The position numbers and the translations under genes were made by a program. A stretch of 64,000 bases of DNA from contig NZ_RZNF01000012.1 of the NCBI RefSeq assembly GCF_003992725.1, positions 434,001-498,000 of the forward strand, given 5' to 3'. Shown here piece by piece: positions 20,261 through 29,429 of this stretch. The stretch's first letter is position 1, and the number at the start of each line of letters is the position of its first letter. The stretch comes from Rhodomicrobium lacus. GTDB taxonomy: Bacteria; Pseudomonadota; Alphaproteobacteria; Rhizobiales; Rhodomicrobiaceae. The notes below the pieces were generated by a model that saw only the letters and a program-made list of their open reading frames with translations, had not been told where the DNA came from and searched no databases.

Positions 20261-23200
20261 CTATGCGTCAAGTGCGGCGCGCGCCGATGTCGCCATGGCC
20301 GGTGTCGCAGGCGCTGGGCCGCCGCTCGGTAGTCCCCAGCCTTTCACGAGCCCATAGATTGCCGGGATCACGATCAGCGTCAGCGCGGTTGACGACACCA
20401 TGCCGCCGATCATCGGCACGGCGATGCGCTGCATCACCTCCGACCCCGCGCCGGTGCTCCAGAGGATCGGGAGCAGCCCGCCCATGATCGCAACCACCGT
20501 CATCATTTTCGGCCGCACGCGCTCCACCGCGCCAAGCATGATCGCGCGGTGAAGATCGGCCTTCGTGAGCGGCGCGCCTTCCGCCTCGCATTTGCGACGA
20601 ACCTCGGCGAGCGCATGGTCGAGATAGATCAGCATCACGACGCCGGTTTCCGCCGCAACGCCCGCGAGCGCAATAAAGCCGACCGCGACCGCAACCGAAA
20701 AATTGAAGCCGAGCCACCACATCAGCCACAGCCCGCCCACAAGCGCGAACGGCAGCGACAGCATCACGATCAGCGTTTCCGCGAGCCTGCCGAAGTTGAG
20801 GTAAAGGAGCAGGAAGATGATCGCGAGCGTGAGCGGCACGACGATCTTCAGCTTGGCGATGGCCCGTTCCATATACTCGAACTGGCCGCTCCACTGCACA
20901 TAAGTGCCCGTCGGGAGCTTCACCTCGCCAGCCACGGCCTTCTGCGCCTCGGCCACATAAGAGCCGATGTCGCGGCCCTGCATGTCCACATAGATGTAGA
21001 CGGCAAGCTGCCCGTTCTCGGTGCGGATGGCGCTCGGTCCGCGCGTGCGCTCGACCATCGCCACCTCGCCGAGCGGCACCGCGCCGCCCGACGCGAGCGG
21101 GATCAGAACGTCGCGCGCGATGGTTTCCGGCTGGTCGCGCAGGTCGCGCGGATAGCGGACGTTGACTGTGTAGCGCTCGCGCCCTTCCACCGTCGTCGCG
21201 ACCGCCTGACCGCCAAGCGCCGCCGCGATCACATCCTGAAGGCTGCCGACGAGAAGGCCATAGCGCGCGAGCGCGTCGCGGTCCGGCGCGATGTCGAGGT
21301 AGTAGCCGCCGATGACGCGCTCCGCATAGGCGCTCGTCGTGCCCGGTACGTTGCGCACGACAGTCTCGATCCGGCGCGCCACCGTGTCGAGTTCGGCGAG
21401 GTCGCGCCCCATCACCTTGATGCCGACCGGCGTGCGGATGCCCGTCGCCAGCATGTCGATGCGCGCCTTGATGGGCATCGTCCAGGCGTTCGACACGCCG
21501 GGGAATTGCAGCGCCTTGTCCATCTCCGCCGTAAGGCTTTCGAGCGTGACTCCCGGTCGCCATTCATCCTTCGGCTTCAACTGGATGACGGTCTCGAACA
21601 TTTCCATCGGCGCGGGATCGGTGGATGTTTCCGCGCGCCCCGCTTTCCCGAAGACGCTTTGCACCTCGGGGAAGCTCTTGATGATGCGGTCCTGCGTCTG
21701 AAGCAGTTCCGCCGCCTTCGTCACAGAGAGGCCCGGCAGCGTCGTCGGCATGTAGAGCAGCGTGCCCTCGTTCAGCGCGGGCATGAACTCGGAGCCGAGC
21801 TTCGATGCCGGCCACCAGCTCGCGCCGAGGACGACGAGCGCGAGCAGCACCGTCAGCGTCTTCGCGCGCAGGACCAGCCGGATCAGGGGGCGATAAACGA
21901 AGATCAGCGCGCGGTTCACCGGGTTCTTCCGCTCGGCGATGATGCGTCCCTTCACGAACAGGATCATGAGCACCGGCACGAGCGTTATGGACAGCATCGC
22001 CGCCGCCGCCATGGCGAAGGTCTTCGTGAAGGCGAGCGGCCCGAACATCCGCCCTTCCTGCGATTCAAGCGTGAAAATCGGCAGGAACGACACTGTGATG
22101 ACAAGGAGGCTGAAGAACAGCGCGGGGCCGACCTCCTTCGCCGCATCGATGAGGATGTCGAGGCGCGGTTTCCTCCCGCCGTCGCGTTCGAGGTGCTTGT
22201 GCGCGTTCTCGATCATCACGATGGCGCCGTCGATCATCGCGCCGATGGCGATGGCGATGCCGCCGAGACTCATGATGTTCGCGCCGAGGCCAAGCCCGCG
22301 CATGGCGGCGAAGGCGATCAGGATTCCGACCGGCAGCATCAAAATGGCGACGAGCGCGCTGCGGATGTGCAGCAGGAAGATCACGCAGACGATCGCGACC
22401 ACGATGCTTTCCTCGACGAGCGTCGATTTCAGCGTGTCGATGGCGGCATGGATGAGGTTCGAACGGTCGTAGACGGGGATGATATCCGTTCCGGCGGGCA
22501 GAGCCGTGGCCAGTTCCTTGAGCCTCGCCTTCACGTTGTCGATCACGTCGAGCGCGTTCAGCCCGACGCGCTGGAGGATGGTGCCGCTCGCCACCTCGCC
22601 CTCGCCGTTAAGCTCGGTGATGCCGCGCCGCTCGTCGGGACCGATTTCGAGGCGTGCGACGTCGGCAAGCGTAACCGGCGTCCCGCCGTCCACCTTCACC
22701 ACGATGCGGCGCAGGTCGTCCAGCCCGCGCAGATAGCCCCGCCCGCGCACGACATATTCGAACTCGGAAAGCTCAAGCGTGCGCCCGCCCACATCGGCGT
22801 TGCTGGCCTTGATGGCGGCGCGGATCGTGTCGAGGGAGATGCCGAGGTCGCGCAGTCGCTGCGGGTCGACCACCACATTATATTGCCGCACGAAGCCGCC
22901 AGCGCTCGCGACTTCGGCCACACCGCCCGCCTTGGCAAGGCCATAGCGCAGCGTGAAATCCTGAAGCGAGCGCGCCTCCGCGAGGTTCAGCGTCTTTGAA
23001 TCGACGGCGTATTGATACACCCAGCCGACGCTCGTCGCGTCCGGCCCCAGCGTCGGAGCGACGCCCTGCGGCAGCCGCCCCTGCGCCGCGTTCAGATATT
23101 CGAGCACGCGGCTTCGCGCCCAGTAGATGTCGGTGCCGTCCTCGAAGATGACATAAACGAAGGACGCGCCGAAGAAGGAAAAGCCGCGCACGACCTTCGA

Positions 23201-23434
23201 TTTCGGCACGGTGAGCATCGCTGTGGTGAGCGGATACGTCACCTGATCTTCCACCACCTGTGGAGCCTGCCCGGACCAGGGCGTGTAGACGATCACCTGG
23301 GTGTCGGAGAGGTCGGGGATGGCGTCGAGCGGCAAGTGACGCAGTGCGTAGATGCCGCCCGCGCCCGCGATGAGGGTTGAGACGAGCACAACGAGGATGT
23401 TGCGCGACGACCATTCGATGAGGCGTGCAATCAT
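20261..23434 (-). CDS. cusA: CusA/CzcA-family heavy-metal RND efflux pump
   Basis: The proton-driven inner-membrane pump of a tripartite metal exporter. The 1057-residue protein has the 12-segment RND layout. Its N-terminus (PLDAIPDLSDTQVIVYTPW, then GFSFFGASFVYVIFEDGTD) is close to CusA-type copper/silver pumps rather than CzcA zinc/cobalt pumps. The start overlaps the end of the adaptor gene as ATGA, so translation is coupled. No outer-membrane channel gene of the CusC type lies nearby in the window. Confidence 0.9.
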   Translation of the reverse strand: MIARLIEWSSRNILVVLVSTLIAGAGGIYALRHLPLDAIPDLSDTQVIVYTPWSGQAPQVVEDQVTYPLTTAMLTVPKSKVVRGFSFFGASFVYVIFEDGTDIYWARSRVLEYLNAAQGRLPQGVAPTLGPDATSVGWVYQYAVDSKTLNLAEARSLQDFTLRYGLAKAGGVAEVASAGGFVRQYNVVVDPQRLRDLGISLDTIRAAIKASNADVGGRTLELSEFEYVVRGRGYLRGLDDLRRIVVKVDGGTPVTLADVARLEIGPDERRGITELNGEGEVASGTILQRVGLNALDVIDNVKARLKELATALPAGTDIIPVYDRSNLIHAAIDTLKSTLVEESIVVAIVCVIFLLHIRSALVAILMLPVGILIAFAAMRGLGLGANIMSLGGIAIAIGAMIDGAIVMIENAHKHLERDGGRKPRLDILIDAAKEVGPALFFSLLVITVSFLPIFTLESQEGRMFGPLAFTKTFAMAAAAMLSITLVPVLMILFVKGRIIAERKNPVNRALIFVYRPLIRLVLRAKTLTVLLALVVLGASWWPASKLGSEFMPALNEGTLLYMPTTLPGLSVTKAAELLQTQDRIIKSFPEVQSVFGKAGRAETSTDPAPMEMFETVIQLKPKDEWRPGVTLESLTAEMDKALQFPGVSNAWTMPIKARIDMLATGIRTPVGIKVMGRDLAELDTVARRIETVVRNVPGTTSAYAERVIGGYYLDIAPDRDALARYGLLVGSLQDVIAAALGGQAVATTVEGRERYTVNVRYPRDLRDQPETIARDVLIPLASGGAVPLGEVAMVERTRGPSAIRTENGQLAVYIYVDMQGRDIGSYVAEAQKAVAGEVKLPTGTYVQWSGQFEYMERAIAKLKIVVPLTLAIIFLLLYLNFGRLAETLIVMLSLPFALVGGLWLMWWLGFNFSVAVAVGFIALAGVAAETGVVMLIYLDHALAEVRRKCEAEGAPLTKADLHRAIMLGAVERVRPKMMTVVAIMGGLLPILWSTGAGSEVMQRIAVPMIGGMVSSTALTLIVIPAIYGLVKGWGLPSGGPAPATPAMATSARAALDA

Positions 23435-24840
23435 TGTCCGCCTCCCGCGTTCGCGGCGGCGAGGCCCTTCAGCGCAGCCTTGAGGTTGCTTTCCGCGTCG
23501 ATGAGGAAATTCGCCGAAGTCACGACCTTCTCACCGTCACGGAGGCCCTTCTTTACCTCCACAAGGCCAATGCCTCGCTGGCCGGTCTCCACTTCGCGCG
23601 GCTCGAACCGTCCTTCGCCCTTCTCGACCAGCACGACGCGGCGCGCCCCGCTGTCGATGACCGCGGTTTCAGGCACTGCGATCACCGGCTTGCCCGCACC
23701 CGCGCCGATGACCACGTCGGCATACATGTTCGGTTTCAGGAGCGTGTCGGGGTTCTGAAGCTCGATGCGCACGCGAAGCGTCCGCGTCTCCTTGTTTAAC
23801 ACCGGATAGACCATCGCGATGGTGCCGCCATACGCCTTGCCCGGAAGCCCGCGCGGCGTCACCGTAACCGGCTGGCCCGCCGCGACGAGCCCGATGTCGC
23901 GCTCGGAAACGTCCGCCAGCACCCACACCACGGACAGATCCGCGATGCGAAACAGCACGTCGCCCGCCTTCGCCTGCTGACCTTCCACCACGTTGTGCTC
24001 GATCACATAGCCGTCGCGAGGCGCGGGCCACGTCACGGTGAGCGAGCCTTGCCGGGACTTTTCGATCTGGCGGACGATCTCATCGGGCACGCCGAGATTT
24101 TCGAGCCGCTGCCGCGCGCCGCGACCCGCCGGCAGGGCTGTGTCCTTGATGCCGAGGTCGGTGACATATTGCGCCGCCGCCGCCGACAGCGTCGCGCTGT
24201 AGACATGCATCAGCGGCTCGCCCTTCTTCACCTTCGCGCCTGTTGTGATATGCGCGAGGTCGTCCAGGAAAGCGTCGAAGCGCAAGGCTACGACCGTCTG
24301 CCGGTGCTCGTCCGCCGCGATGGTGCCCGGCGCGCGGATCTCCGTCGCGATGACGCGGCGCGTGGCAGCCTCGGTCTGCACGCCCGTACGCTGAAGCCTT
24401 CCGGGCGCGACCGTCACCGCGCCGTCGTCGTCCGCGTCGCCCTCGTAAACGGGGATGTAATCCATCCCCATGGAATCCTTCTTCGGCGTTTGCGAAATGT
24501 CGGGCAGGCCCATCGGATTCCGGTAATAGAGGATCTTGCCCGTGCCCTTGGGCTTCTTCGGCTCGGCGGCCTTGAAGGTCGGCTCGTCCTCCTCATACAC
24601 GGGGAGGTAAGCGCGTCCGTCCTTCGTCTTCTTCGGCTCGGGCGAGAAGTCGTTCTTTCCGTCCGGGTCCTTGTAATAAAGCGCCGCGCGCCCGGCCGCA
24701 TTCGCGGCCAGAAGCGTGAAGCCATGGTCCGCGCCCGCCTCATATCGATGGAGAGCGACGGAGGACGCGAGGGCCGCCAGCGCGGCGGCCCTCGCGAGAG
24801 CTTTAGCGCGCGCCATGGCCGCTATGCGTAGCCGAGGCAT
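23431..24840 (-). CDS. cusB: CusB-like periplasmic adaptor with two heavy-metal-binding repeats
   Basis: Membrane-fusion protein linking the CusA-like pump to an outer-membrane channel. After a signal peptide (LARAAALAALASS) come two repeated metal-binding segments: ALYYKDPDGKNDFSPEPKK around 50-85 and ILYYRNPMGLPDISQTPKK around 95-130. Each ends in DxxY(I/L)PVYE. The second has the Met-rich DSMGMDYIPVYEG. The hairpin, lipoyl and beta-barrel parts follow (VVEGQQAKAGDVLFRIADL). The start may be the ninth codon, 24816, which shortens the overlap with the YtkA-like gene. Confidence 0.88.
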   Translation of the reverse strand: MPRLRIAAMARAKALARAAALAALASSVALHRYEAGADHGFTLLAANAAGRAALYYKDPDGKNDFSPEPKKTKDGRAYLPVYEEDEPTFKAAEPKKPKGTGKILYYRNPMGLPDISQTPKKDSMGMDYIPVYEGDADDDGAVTVAPGRLQRTGVQTEAATRRVIATEIRAPGTIAADEHRQTVVALRFDAFLDDLAHITTGAKVKKGEPLMHVYSATLSAAAAQYVTDLGIKDTALPAGRGARQRLENLGVPDEIVRQIEKSRQGSLTVTWPAPRDGYVIEHNVVEGQQAKAGDVLFRIADLSVVWVLADVSERDIGLVAAGQPVTVTPRGLPGKAYGGTIAMVYPVLNKETRTLRVRIELQNPDTLLKPNMYADVVIGAGAGKPVIAVPETAVIDSGARRVVLVEKGEGRFEPREVETGQRGIGLVEVKKGLRDGEKVVTSANFLIDAESNLKAALKGLAAANAGGGQ

Positions 24841-25231
24841 CGCCCGCCGTCACGACGACGGAGCCTGACACTGTCTCGCTTTCCCCGGGCACCTTCGCCT
24901 GAAGCTTCAGCGCCCAGCGGCCCGGCATGGTGAAATCGCCCTTGAAGCGATAAACGCCCTTTTCTGTCGACGGCTCGCTCGTCACGCGCTCGGCCATGTC
25001 GCCCATGCCGTCCGGCTCCATGTCGAGGCGGGCGCGGAAAATCACCGCGTTCTCGACAGGTTTTCCGGTGCGCTTGTCGAAGAGATGCACCGCGACTGGC
25101 TGGTCGTCGGCGACCTTTACCGTGGCTGTTGCGGCGTGGAACTCGTAGTCGGTTGCGCCTGCGAAAGCCGGGCAGGCGACCGTCAGCGCCGCGAGGCCGA
25201 GGCCGGCGGCAGCGAGAAATTTCGAAGTCAT
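24803..25231 (-). CDS. YtkA/FixH-like periplasmic protein
   Basis: A 142-residue exported protein with a signal peptide ending near CPAFAGA. A single immunoglobulin-like domain follows (VAVHLFDKRTGKPVENAVI, then GVYRFKGDFTMPGRWALKL), characteristic of the YtkA-like family. Such proteins often sit next to metal efflux genes or cbb3 assembly genes. It overlaps the start of cusB and probably belongs to the same operon, so a periplasmic copper-related role is a reasonable inference. The start at 25231 was chosen because it gives a clean signal peptide. Confidence 0.75.
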   Translation of the reverse strand: MTSKFLAAAGLGLAALTVACPAFAGATDYEFHAATATVKVADDQPVAVHLFDKRTGKPVENAVIFRARLDMEPDGMGDMAERVTSEPSTEKGVYRFKGDFTMPGRWALKLQAKVPGESETVSGSVVVTAGDASATHSGHGAR

Positions 25232-25350
25232 CGTTTCAAATCCTGTTCGTCGGATATGCGGCGCGCTGCCTGACGCTCCGAACTCGGCGTTCGGACGCGA
25301 ACCGGCGCTAACGCGCACGCGGGAGCACTGCTATCGGATGGCGAACGGGA

Positions 25351-25785
25351 TCAGAGTTGGGGAGGAGGGGGCGGCGGCTGGCGCACGCTTCCCGGCGGAA
25401 GCGCGACAAGCGCGATCTCGTGACGGACGACGATCAGCCGGGCGCCGGTGTCGGCCGGTTTCAGGATGGCAGCCGCGCTGAAGCATTTGATGCAGGAACA
25501 GGATTGGTGCGCGCATTTCCCCTTGCCGGAGCAATGTTCGCAATCCTTCTGCACGGTGTCCGGTGTGGATCGGGCCGACGGTTCATGACATCCGCCGGTC
25601 TTCCCGACCGATGCGCCCAGCGCTTGCCCGTGGTGGCTGGATGCGGAGGAACCGGTCTGGCCTGCGTGGCCCGCAACAGCGGAGGCGTGATGCGGAGCGC
25701 TCTGGGTGCCACTCGCGGCCATGACCTGCCCGCCCGGTGCGAAAACCAGGCAAAGCGTCACGATCAGGGCCAACAGTCTTCGCAT
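25351..25785 (-). CDS. Exported Cys/His-rich protein, probable metal binder
   Basis: A 144-residue protein I do not recognise. It has a signal peptide (LLALIVTLCLVFAPGGQVMA) followed by a His/Ser/Gly-rich stretch at 31-58. A cysteine cluster at 66-101 contains seven Cys, including CEHCSGKGKCAHQSCSCIKC. It ends in a polyproline tail. A good ribosome site (AGGAGGGAG) precedes the ATG. Lying upstream of the YtkA-like, cusB and cusA genes, it could bind copper or silver in the periplasm. That is inference from context and composition. Confidence 0.65.
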   Translation of the reverse strand: MRRLLALIVTLCLVFAPGGQVMAASGTQSAPHHASAVAGHAGQTGSSASSHHGQALGASVGKTGGCHEPSARSTPDTVQKDCEHCSGKGKCAHQSCSCIKCFSAAAILKPADTGARLIVVRHEIALVALPPGSVRQPPPPPPQL

Positions 25786-25882
25786 AGGCGCGCTCCCTCC
25801 TGCGAACTATGGCGTCCTAAGCGGTGGCGTCAAGCCCCTTCCGGCTCCGGGGCAGCCACGCACACATCGGCGCGGGGAAGGA

Positions 25883-26224
25883 TCATTTGCATTTCTTCGA
25901 GAGCATTGCGCTCGCAACGGCGATCTCCTCGCCCTTGAGGCGTGCGATCTGGCCCTTGACGTCGGCGGCTTGCGAGCCCGCTTTTCCGGCCGAGACGGCG
26001 GCGAGGTCTTCGGAGATGCGCGCCTTGTCGCCCGCAAGCCTCTCGCAACTGAATCCCTTATAGGGCGCGGGATTGACCTTCGCCGGTTCGATGGCAGCCA
26101 CCTTTTCGGCGGAAACCGGCTCGGATGCGGCGCCAGGTGTGCCCGCGGTGAGCCGCGTGTCGCCGCCCGTGGCGCATGCGCCGAGCACCGACGAAATCAT
26201 GATGACGCCGATTTTCCGCACCAT
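25883..26224 (-). CDS. Small lipoprotein, possible coiled coil
   Basis: About 113 residues from ATG 26224, which has a purine-rich ribosome site (GAGGGGAGGGG). The N-terminus MVRKIGVIMISSVLGAC holds a lipobox (LGAC), predicting lipidation. The C-terminal half (AGKAGSQAADVKGQIARLK) is helical and Ala-rich with one Cys near the end (KKCK) and one in the middle. No family was recognised. It lies at the upstream end of the efflux cluster; whether it belongs to that operon is unknown. Confidence 0.6.
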   Translation of the reverse strand: MVRKIGVIMISSVLGACATGGDTRLTAGTPGAASEPVSAEKVAAIEPAKVNPAPYKGFSCERLAGDKARISEDLAAVSAGKAGSQAADVKGQIARLKGEEIAVASAMLSKKCK

Positions 26225-26536
26225 CCCCTCCCCTCTTGTCCGGAGCAAGGCTCCCTGGTCCGACTTGTCCGCCGGTTGACCTCTCCTTACGGATGACCGG
26301 CCGCGCCATCAACGAGACTTAGGGCGAATCCGCCTCGCCCTGCGGCGACGGCCAGCATTCTCCGGCAAAAGGCCAGCCATGCCGCAACCGATGGCGGCTT
26401 TTACACATTTCGCTCAGGCGCTATATCGATGCCGACCGCAAAGGCGCGAATTCGCACCTTTGACTTTGCTTGAGAAGCGCCGTTCGGTCACACTATATGC
26501 TTCTATGTAACCCCTTTTGCGCAGCGACAGGAAGAC
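26225..26536. other. Divergent intergenic region
   Basis: These 312 bases separate the lipoprotein from the phosphatase gene. I see no gene. The stretch near 26489-26512 (ACACTATATGCTTCTATGTAA) is AT-rich and may hold the phosphatase promoter. Confidence 0.45.
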
Positions 26537-26971
26537 TTGCCCCAGGCCGTACTTTTTGCGTGCAATTACAATGCGATCAGGTCGCCCATGGCGGCCGCGA
26601 TCCTGCGTTTCCTCGCGGGAACCCGGATCTATGTGCGCTCGGCGGGCGTGCGCGAGGGTGAAATCGATCCCTTCGTGATCGTGGTCATGGACGAAATCGG
26701 CATCGACATCACCCACCACCAGCCGCGCATAATCGAGGATCTGGAGGACACGTCCTTCGACCTGATCGTGACGCTCGCGCCGGAAGCCCATCACAAGGCG
26801 CTCGAATTCACGCGCACCATGGCCGTGGATGTCGAGTATTGGCCGACGCTCGATCCCTCCGCCGGCACCGGCAACCGCGAGCAGATCCTCGAAGGCTACC
26901 GCGCCGTGCGAGACCAGCTTTTCGAGCGCATCAAGAAGCGCTTCGACATCTCCGGCATGCCGCAGGCTTGA
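26537..26971 (+). CDS. Low-molecular-weight protein tyrosine phosphatase / ArsC-like
   Basis: A 144-residue protein of the low-molecular-weight phosphatase fold. The active-site loop CX5R is CNYNAIRS at about residues 9-16, lacking the second Cys and the usual GN of classical members. The helper Asp is in LDPSAG (about 113-118), where classical members have DPY. Later residues YRAVRDQLFERI fit the family. The start is a TTG at 26537 with AGGAAG upstream. It could be a phosphatase or a thiol-linked arsenate reductase. No arsenic genes are nearby, so phosphatase is preferred. Confidence 0.75.
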   Translation: MPQAVLFACNYNAIRSPMAAAILRFLAGTRIYVRSAGVREGEIDPFVIVVMDEIGIDITHHQPRIIEDLEDTSFDLIVTLAPEAHHKALEFTRTMAVDVEYWPTLDPSAGTGNREQILEGYRAVRDQLFERIKKRFDISGMPQA

Positions 26972-27010
26972 GCGCTTTCCGGTTCACCCACGCATCCCCA
27001 CATCTCCCGC

Positions 27011-28594
27011 ATGCAAGCCTTCGCCGCCCTTCTCGACCGGCTCTATTACACGCACTCGATCAACGACAAGGCCGCCGTGCTGAAGGCATATCTCGCGCGG
27101 ACGCCCGACCCGGATCGCGGCTTTGCCGTCGGCGTGATTGCGGGCACGGTCACGTTCGAGCTGTTCAAGCGTGCGCTCGTGCGCGATCTCGTGGCCGAGC
27201 GTGTCGATCCGGTGCTGTTCGACCTGTCGTACGAGTACGTGGGCGAGATGTCGGAGACGGTGGCGCATATCTGGCCGCGCAACCCGCATCGCACGATCCT
27301 CAACCGCCTGCCGCCGCTGCATGTGGCGATCCACGAATTTCGCGCGCGCGGCAAGCCCGCCATTCGCGAATATCTCGCGCTGCTGCTCGACAACATGACG
27401 CCGCCCGAGCGCTGGGCGCTCCTCAAACTCGGCACGAGCACGCTGCGCATCGGCATGTCGGCGCGCTCGGTAAAGCACGTGCTGGCGGAGTTCGGCGGCG
27501 TTGAAATCGGTGAGATCGAGGAGGTGTGGCACGCGCAGACACCGCCCTATCTCGATCTGTTCGCGTGGCTCGAAGGCCGCGCGCCGAAACCCCAGGCGAA
27601 AGATGCTGTGACGTTCCATCCCGTGATGCTCGCGCATGCCATCGAGGAAACCGAGCTGGCGGCGATCACGCCTGACGCCTTCATGGCCGAATGGAAATAT
27701 GACGGCATCCGCGTGCAGATCGTCTCCACGCCCGTCGGCAAGGCGCTCTTCTCGCGCACGGGCGACGACATCTCAGGCGCGTTCCCGGACGTCCTGGCGC
27801 GCGTCCGCTTCCGCGGCGTGCTCGACGGCGAACTCATCGTTCGCGAGGGCGAGCGGATCGCGAGCTTCAACCACCTTCAGCAGCGGCTGAACCGCAAGTC
27901 GCCCGATCCGAAGCTCATCGCGGCCTGGCCGGGTCACGTCATTCTCTACGACGCGCTCGACATCGACGGCCGCGACCTCCGCGCGCTGCCGCTCACCGAA
28001 CGAAAGGCGGAGATGGCGCGCTGGTTCGGGGCGGCGCGGCCCGACGGCATGGAACTCGCCGCGCCGCTGACATTCCGCAATCCGGGCGAACTGCAAGCCC
28101 TTCGCGCGGAGGCCGCCACGCTCGCCTCGCCGCATATCGAAGGGCTCATGCTGAAACGGCTCGACAGCACCTATGTCGCGGGGCGCCCAAAAGGACTGTG
28201 GTACAAGTGGAAGCGCGACCCGATGCTCGTCGACGCGGTGGTGATGTACGCGCAGCGAGGGACGGGCAGGCGCTCGTCCTTCTATTCAGACTACACGTTC
28301 GGCCTTTGGCAAGACGGCGCGCTCTCGCCCATCGGCAAGGCGTATTTCGGCTTCACCGACGAGGAACTGAAGGAACTCGACAAGTGGGTGAGGCATCACA
28401 CGGTGGCGCGTTTCGGGCCGGTGCGCGAGGTGGAAAAGGCGCTCGTGTTCGAGGTGGCGTTCGACGCCGTGCATCGCTCGACGCGGCACAAGTCGGGCGT
28501 GGCGCTGCGCTTCCCGCGCATCAATCGCATCCGCTGGGACAAGCCGGCAGCCGAGGCCGACGAACTGAACGCGCTCCTGAAGTGGGTGGATTAG
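27011..28594 (+). CDS. ATP-dependent DNA ligase, cisplatin-damage-response type
   Basis: A 527-residue ligase that would seal nicks during DNA repair. The adenylation motif I is EWKYDGIR with the active Lys. Motif IV is EGLMLKRL and motif V is LWYKWKRD. The N-terminal domain (KAYLARTPDPDRGFAVGVIA) matches the ligase subfamily found in alphaproteobacteria beside an exonuclease and a helicase. Those partners are not present here. It starts 39 bases after the phosphatase gene, and both are on the plus strand. Confidence 0.9.
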   Translation: MQAFAALLDRLYYTHSINDKAAVLKAYLARTPDPDRGFAVGVIAGTVTFELFKRALVRDLVAERVDPVLFDLSYEYVGEMSETVAHIWPRNPHRTILNRLPPLHVAIHEFRARGKPAIREYLALLLDNMTPPERWALLKLGTSTLRIGMSARSVKHVLAEFGGVEIGEIEEVWHAQTPPYLDLFAWLEGRAPKPQAKDAVTFHPVMLAHAIEETELAAITPDAFMAEWKYDGIRVQIVSTPVGKALFSRTGDDISGAFPDVLARVRFRGVLDGELIVREGERIASFNHLQQRLNRKSPDPKLIAAWPGHVILYDALDIDGRDLRALPLTERKAEMARWFGAARPDGMELAAPLTFRNPGELQALRAEAATLASPHIEGLMLKRLDSTYVAGRPKGLWYKWKRDPMLVDAVVMYAQRGTGRRSSFYSDYTFGLWQDGALSPIGKAYFGFTDEELKELDKWVRHHTVARFGPVREVEKALVFEVAFDAVHRSTRHKSGVALRFPRINRIRWDKPAAEADELNALLKWVD

Positions 28595-28681
28595 GTTGGC
28601 CTGCTTAAGTCGGACTCGTGAGTTGCGCAGGATGCGGTAGACCCGGAACGCGCGACGCGGATCAAGCTGCCTTCGGCAGTG

Positions 28682-29428
28682 TCAGAGCCGGAAACGGTCG
28701 CGGACGATGGACCAGACCTTATCCTCGACGCGCGTCGGCGTATCGGACGCGTCGACCACAGCGCACCTCTCCGGCTCCGCCTTGGCGATGGCGAGGAACT
28801 CGCTGCGCAGGCTGCGATGGAAGGCGAGGTTCATGTTTTCGAAACGGTCCGGGGGTGGGGCATCCGAAGACGAAGAAGAGCGGCGCGTTATCGCGTCGTC
28901 GGCCACCGCGCCGGGCGCGTTTTCGGCGCTTGCCGGCGCCCGTTCCTCGGTGGAAGCGACCGGAGAGATGCTGTCGCGCCGCCGCTCGGCCGCCCGCCTG
29001 AGGCCAAGTTCGGGCGGCAAGTCGAAGATCAATGTGAGATCGGGCCTCGTTTCGCCCACCACAGCCTTGTCGAGCGTCTCGATCACCGAAAGCGGCAAGC
29101 CGCCCGCCGCCCCCTGATAGGCGCGCGTCGAATCGCTGAAGCGGTCGCAGATGACCCATGTGCCGCGTGCGAGCGCAGGACGAATGCCGAGTTCGAGATG
29201 CGATTCCCGCGCGGCGTAAAACAAAACCGCCTCGCCGAGCGCGCCGTAGCGCTTCGCCTTGCCCGACAGCAGCACGTCCCGGATGGCTTCGGCGCGGGGC
29301 GTTCCGCCCGGCTCGCGCGTGAGGAGCACATTGATGCCCTTGCGGCGAAGACGTTCCGCGAGCACCTTCGCCTGCGTGGTCTTGCCGGCGCCCTCGCCGC
29401 CTTCCAGCGTTATGAAGCGGCCGCGCAC
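28682..29428 (-). CDS. tmk: Thymidylate kinase with an internal low-complexity insertion
   Basis: Phosphorylates dTMP to dTDP. The P-loop is EGGEGAGKTTQAK at 9-21, and the DR motif is VICDRFSDSTRAYQG. The protein has 248 residues, versus about 210 normally. The extra length is a Ser/Ala/Pro-rich stretch at about 151-193 between AAERRRD and DRFENMNLAFH, near the LID region. It starts one base after the dac stop and is probably translated from the same mRNA. The insertion keeps the frame, so the gene should be functional. Confidence 0.95.
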   Translation of the reverse strand: MRGRFITLEGGEGAGKTTQAKVLAERLRRKGINVLLTREPGGTPRAEAIRDVLLSGKAKRYGALGEAVLFYAARESHLELGIRPALARGTWVICDRFSDSTRAYQGAAGGLPLSVIETLDKAVVGETRPDLTLIFDLPPELGLRRAAERRRDSISPVASTEERAPASAENAPGAVADDAITRRSSSSSDAPPPDRFENMNLAFHRSLRSEFLAIAKAEPERCAVVDASDTPTRVEDKVWSIVRDRFRL

Positions 29429-29429
29429 G

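Noticed and set aside
20549-22999. 816-codon open frame on the plus strand
   Set aside because: It lies exactly antisense to cusA, has Arg/His-rich composition without family motifs, and comes from the high GC of the third codon position in cusA.
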